Origin: a bacterium
GTDB lineage: Bacteria; Ratteibacteria; UBA8468; B48-G9; DTJG01
DNA: 55,904 nt
Assembly (NCBI GenBank): GCA_029552985.1
Contig: JAKPDB010000138.1
Location: 1-55,904, forward strand
Direction of reading: 5' to 3'
This document shows, in pieces, positions 52,617 to 55,904 of the stretch (position 1 is the stretch's first letter; each line of letters starts with the position of its first letter). Under the pieces are notes generated by a model that worked only from the letters and a program-made list of their open reading frames with translations, was not told the origin of the DNA and searched no databases. The position numbers and the translations under genes are program-made.

Positions 52617-55574
52617 TTAAGGAGCATTTATGAACTCATTGATCCTTTTTTCAAAATCGTTATAGTTATCAAACCAATACTGTTTATAATTGTTCAAAAC
52701 CGTTGCGATACCAGTTTTTGGTTTGAGCAACAATTTTATGTTTATTGTTAGTCCATGAGATAAGAAATTCCTGCACACTTTTTTGCCATTTTCCTCAACC
52801 TCAAATATCTGGGAGTAGCCGTCAATTTTTCTGTAGCCATCCGCATATTCTGTCCCCTTAGGATCAACAAATAGAATCAAGTAGCGTTTGCCTTTTTGCG
52901 CCCAGAAAATAAAGTCAGGTTTAAAGTTGGCAATATTATTTTTCTTTGGATTGTAATAAGGAATAAAAACTTCATCCAGCGTTTGGTCAAGCTTTGAAAA
53001 CATCCACCAGTCAAATTGCGTAAAAATATTGTCGGGCTTGGTAAGATATCCTTCTAACTGCTCAATAAATTTTACCTCGCTATCAACATTGATAATATGG
53101 TTGAGATAATCAATTTTTTCGGCATCCGAAACAATCACCGGCAGATAGTAGTGGTTAGCCAAATACTTGATTTTGATTTTTTGATTGTTAATCTCGTATT
53201 CACTGGCACCTTCAAATAATCTAAGTTCTTTATCATACTCACTCCGTTTGCCTTTTTTAAATAATTCGTCTAACCTTTTCTCATGCTCTGGCTTATTCCT
53301 TATGGTTTCAATTCTCTTTTTTATTTCTTCGTATTTCTCTCCATTATCAAGCTTAACCTTTTTGAAATGCAAGATTTCATTTTCCAACCTCTTAAATTTC
53401 TCAAACTCCTTGTTTTTAACTCCGAGATAATCAAAAATTCGTCCAAGAACTAGATCTGGTTCAAGAAGAGATTTGCTCTCACTAAAATCATAGTATTTAT
53501 CCTTGCTGGCAAAGGTTTCCTTTGCCTTCTTCAAAACCTTCACTTCGCAATCATATTTAGCCAAAGCGATTTTATCGCCTAAATACTGATAAAAAGTTTT
53601 TGTTAACTCAAAATCATTTTCACTTATAGTATATTTTTGTGGTTGCTGTTCGTCAGCAAAAATCCTTTCAGAGTTTTTGTAAACCGGCACCAAAAGAAGA
53701 TGTTTTTGCGCTTCCGGGTTTAAGATAAACAGCTCGCCTAGATTCGTTTCTTGTTTTTCTGCCTTTAGTGTCGCGATTATCTCTTTTAAGTTTTCCGCAT
53801 TAGTGCCAAAAACAAACAAGCTTTCAATCGGTAAAATCAGGTCTTTGACTTTCTCATAAAACTCACCTTTTACTTCCTTTGCGTTAAACAAATTCTGGAG
53901 CCGTTTCCGTTGATATTTTTGCGGCTCTATTCTTACGCCTCTGCCCACCGATTGCAGAACGAATTTTCTGGCATCGCGTCCAACCCCTATATTTACAAAT
54001 AAAATAAGATTTGGCCTATTAGAATCCCAACCCTCATAAAAAGAGCGGGAACCCATTAAAACATTTATGTCTGAATCATCACGATTTATTCGTCTGAAAT
54101 AACTTTCATTCTCAAAACTTTCATTTATTTCATATCCATCAAGTTTGTCCTTTAGCCAGCCGGATATGTCGCCGATTTTAATTAAAGCAAACGGCTTTTC
54201 AGCAGTCTTAAGTTTAAAAATCAATTCGTTTCTATTGCCGGGGATTTTCAAAACTTCAATATTGCCCGGAGTTTTGGCGTTCAAAACATATTTCAAAATA
54301 TCCTTGTAGTCCAACTTTGAAATTAAATCGGCATTCACCACGCAGTCCAGCTCTTCAAACTCAAATGTTGAATGGTCGCTAAATTCTTGGATAAGTTCTT
54401 GTTTTGCTTCATTAAACAAATCTGCTCTAATTTTATTTCTCGCAACCTTTTCTAATTCTCTGAAAAATAATTCCAGGTCTGACTGTTCCACATCCACAGA
54501 ATTAACCAGCGTCAAAAGAAGCGGACGGTGATATAAAGTGTTATTAACTTCCCTGATTTTTTCAAAATACTTATTAACGTAAGTTAAAAGCAAAAGCGTC
54601 TTTAAAACGATTTTTTGCTTTTCAATCGGGGAGAAATCATTTCGTTCGCGAAACGCACTAATCTCGGCAGAAGACACATAAATGTGTTTACCGTATCCTT
54701 CCTCTACAAACTTTGAAAGATTGAAGTTAAAAGCACAGGTTGCAAAATCCCTCGGGTCGGTAAAGGTAGCGGAAAAATTAAACAAAAATCCGTTTCTTGA
54801 AAGTATGGAATATAAAACCTGCCGTTTGCTGTCTTCTCTGTCGCCCTTATGGGCTTCGTCCAAAAGTATATACCACCTACCATCGTTGTCATAATTTTTG
54901 AAGTTGACGATTTTTTCTTTATGTTCATCAGAAATTAGATCAGAGCGGTAATAAAAAACAGTAATCTCGCTTTTAGAAAATGGCAAGGCGTTTTCTCGCT
55001 TGACGCTTTCGTAATCTCTCAAATTTTTGAGATTTATCTTTGTATCAAAATTAAAGCTATTGAACTCTTCAACATGATTTTTAAATTGGTCTAAAAGGTC
55101 ATCGCGATGCGCCAGAAAAAGAATATCCCGCGTTGGCAATTCTTTTTCGGCAATGAGTTTTCCCAAAAGCTCAATTAGTTTAACGATAATCAGCGTTTTG
55201 CCTGAGCCGGTCGCCATCCAGAAGCTCATTCGGTTGATAAAATGAGCAAATGAAATTCTATTATCGTCTACCGGATAATCTTGAGGATATTCCAAAAGAT
55301 ATTTCGCGGTTTTACTATCCTGCTTTTTCTTTAAGTCATAATCAAAATCTTCTTCTAATCTATTAAGTTTGTAATGCTCAAATAATGCATTTTTATCGGC
55401 GTTTTTGTCCTTGAAAAATAAATGCAATGCTTTCACAGCATTTTTCAAAGCATTTTGCTGAAAATCAAAAAGCGTTTTATCTTTTGAAAACCGCGCAAAA
55501 TCGAAACTTTGCCATTTTGCTGGCAAGTTTTCAAAAGAGATGTCGTCTATAATGCTTTGAAGATAAAGTTTCAT
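52617..55574 (-). CDS. DEAD/DEAH helicase-nuclease, type III restriction enzyme Res subunit-like
   Basis: Walker A WMATGSGKTLIIVKL, LLDEAHKGDR, NFSATFTDPRDF, SVGRGVRIEPQK, C-terminal PD-(D/E)XK-like KPDFIFWAQKGKRYLILFVDPKGTEY. Confidence 0.85.
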   Translation of the reverse strand: MKLYLQSIIDDISFENLPAKWQSFDFARFSKDKTLFDFQQNALKNAVKALHLFFKDKNADKNALFEHYKLNRLEEDFDYDLKKKQDSKTAKYLLEYPQDYPVDDNRISFAHFINRMSFWMATGSGKTLIIVKLIELLGKLIAEKELPTRDILFLAHRDDLLDQFKNHVEEFNSFNFDTKINLKNLRDYESVKRENALPFSKSEITVFYYRSDLISDEHKEKIVNFKNYDNDGRWYILLDEAHKGDREDSKRQVLYSILSRNGFLFNFSATFTDPRDFATCAFNFNLSKFVEEGYGKHIYVSSAEISAFRERNDFSPIEKQKIVLKTLLLLTYVNKYFEKIREVNNTLYHRPLLLTLVNSVDVEQSDLELFFRELEKVARNKIRADLFNEAKQELIQEFSDHSTFEFEELDCVVNADLISKLDYKDILKYVLNAKTPGNIEVLKIPGNRNELIFKLKTAEKPFALIKIGDISGWLKDKLDGYEINESFENESYFRRINRDDSDINVLMGSRSFYEGWDSNRPNLILFVNIGVGRDARKFVLQSVGRGVRIEPQKYQRKRLQNLFNAKEVKGEFYEKVKDLILPIESLFVFGTNAENLKEIIATLKAEKQETNLGELFILNPEAQKHLLLVPVYKNSERIFADEQQPQKYTISENDFELTKTFYQYLGDKIALAKYDCEVKVLKKAKETFASKDKYYDFSESKSLLEPDLVLGRIFDYLGVKNKEFEKFKRLENEILHFKKVKLDNGEKYEEIKKRIETIRNKPEHEKRLDELFKKGKRSEYDKELRLFEGASEYEINNQKIKIKYLANHYYLPVIVSDAEKIDYLNHIINVDSEVKFIEQLEGYLTKPDNIFTQFDWWMFSKLDQTLDEVFIPYYNPKKNNIANFKPDFIFWAQKGKRYLILFVDPKGTEYADGYRKIDGYSQIFEVEENGKKVCRNFLSHGLTINIKLLLKPKTGIATVLNNYKQYWFDNYNDFEKRINEFINAP

Positions 55575-55903
55575 ATTGAAATCAAATTAGTAGTAATTTT
55601 TATCATTTTTTCTTTTTCCTTTGGATCACTAATTGCAATTAACAGTGCCAAGGTTGTTAAAGTATTATCGCTGATTTTCTTTTCGCCTGTTTTGCGATAG
55701 AGAAAATTGTTTTTATCTAAGTAGTAAACAAACAGGAATGAGCCAATCCGTTTATTCCCATCCACAAATGGATGGTCTTTTATGACAAAATATAAAAGAT
55801 GAGCAGCTTTTTCTTCTAAGGAAGGATATAGTTCTTTACTACCAAATGTCTGGCAAATACTACCCAAAATTGCTTGAAACCTATCCCCAATTTCCTGCCC
55901 AAA
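55571..55903 (-). CDS. Fic/Doc domain protein (C-terminal part, possibly a RhuM-Fic type protein), runs off the right edge
   Basis: Frame open to the window edge (FGQEIGDRFQAILGSICQTFG...), motif KDHPFVDGNKRIGSFLF; 4-nt overlap with the Res gene. Confidence 0.85.
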   Translation of the reverse strand, partial: FGQEIGDRFQAILGSICQTFGSKELYPSLEEKAAHLLYFVIKDHPFVDGNKRIGSFLFVYYLDKNNFLYRKTGEKKISDNTLTTLALLIAISDPKEKEKMIKITTNLISI

Positions 55904-55904
55904 T

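Overview
Window of about 56 kb from an AT-rich bacterial genome. The style suggests a PVC/Omnitrophota/Lentisphaerae-like lineage (H-X9-DG prepilin-type proteins, secreted hydrolases), but this taxonomic guess is inference only. Positions 1-48.1 kb are almost entirely minus-strand and tightly packed. The first part is a housekeeping run: zapA(partial)-pheT-pheS-nadD-proA-proB-tyrA-SPFH-gltD-like-nadB-def-thiC-ilvD-pfkA-aldolase-like-purE-dapL-dapB-murA-prmC-TPR/HEAT-prfA-rpmE-GerMN-fucI-like-addA-like-addB-like-MFS x2-radC-xseB-xseA. An accessory block of secreted or carbohydrate-active genes follows (36.3-48.1 kb): GH-like proteins, a B12-binding radical SAM protein, a FlgD-fold/propeller-like protein, two prepilin-type proteins, a sialate O-acetylesterase and a ceramidase-like protein. 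A plus-strand segment (48.5-52.6 kb) encodes a nitroreductase and a probable zinc/manganese uptake locus (Cys/His small protein, porin, SBP, permease) with no ATPase. The right edge (minus) holds a type III restriction Res-like helicase/nuclease and a partial Fic-type gene. The most interesting non-coding signals are: (i) a G9 homopolymer inside the spacer of a near-consensus sigma70 promoter for a pilin-like gene (candidate phase-variable promoter); (ii) alternating ACAGG/CCTGT half-sites inside the promoter spacer of the metal-uptake locus (candidate metalloregulator operator); (iii) a perfect 16-bp palindrome next to a TATAAT box, upstream of a split mini-ORF before the radical SAM gene. 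No tRNA, rRNA or CRISPR was recognised by eye. I did not find a clearly new multi-gene system; the strongest candidates are regulatory.
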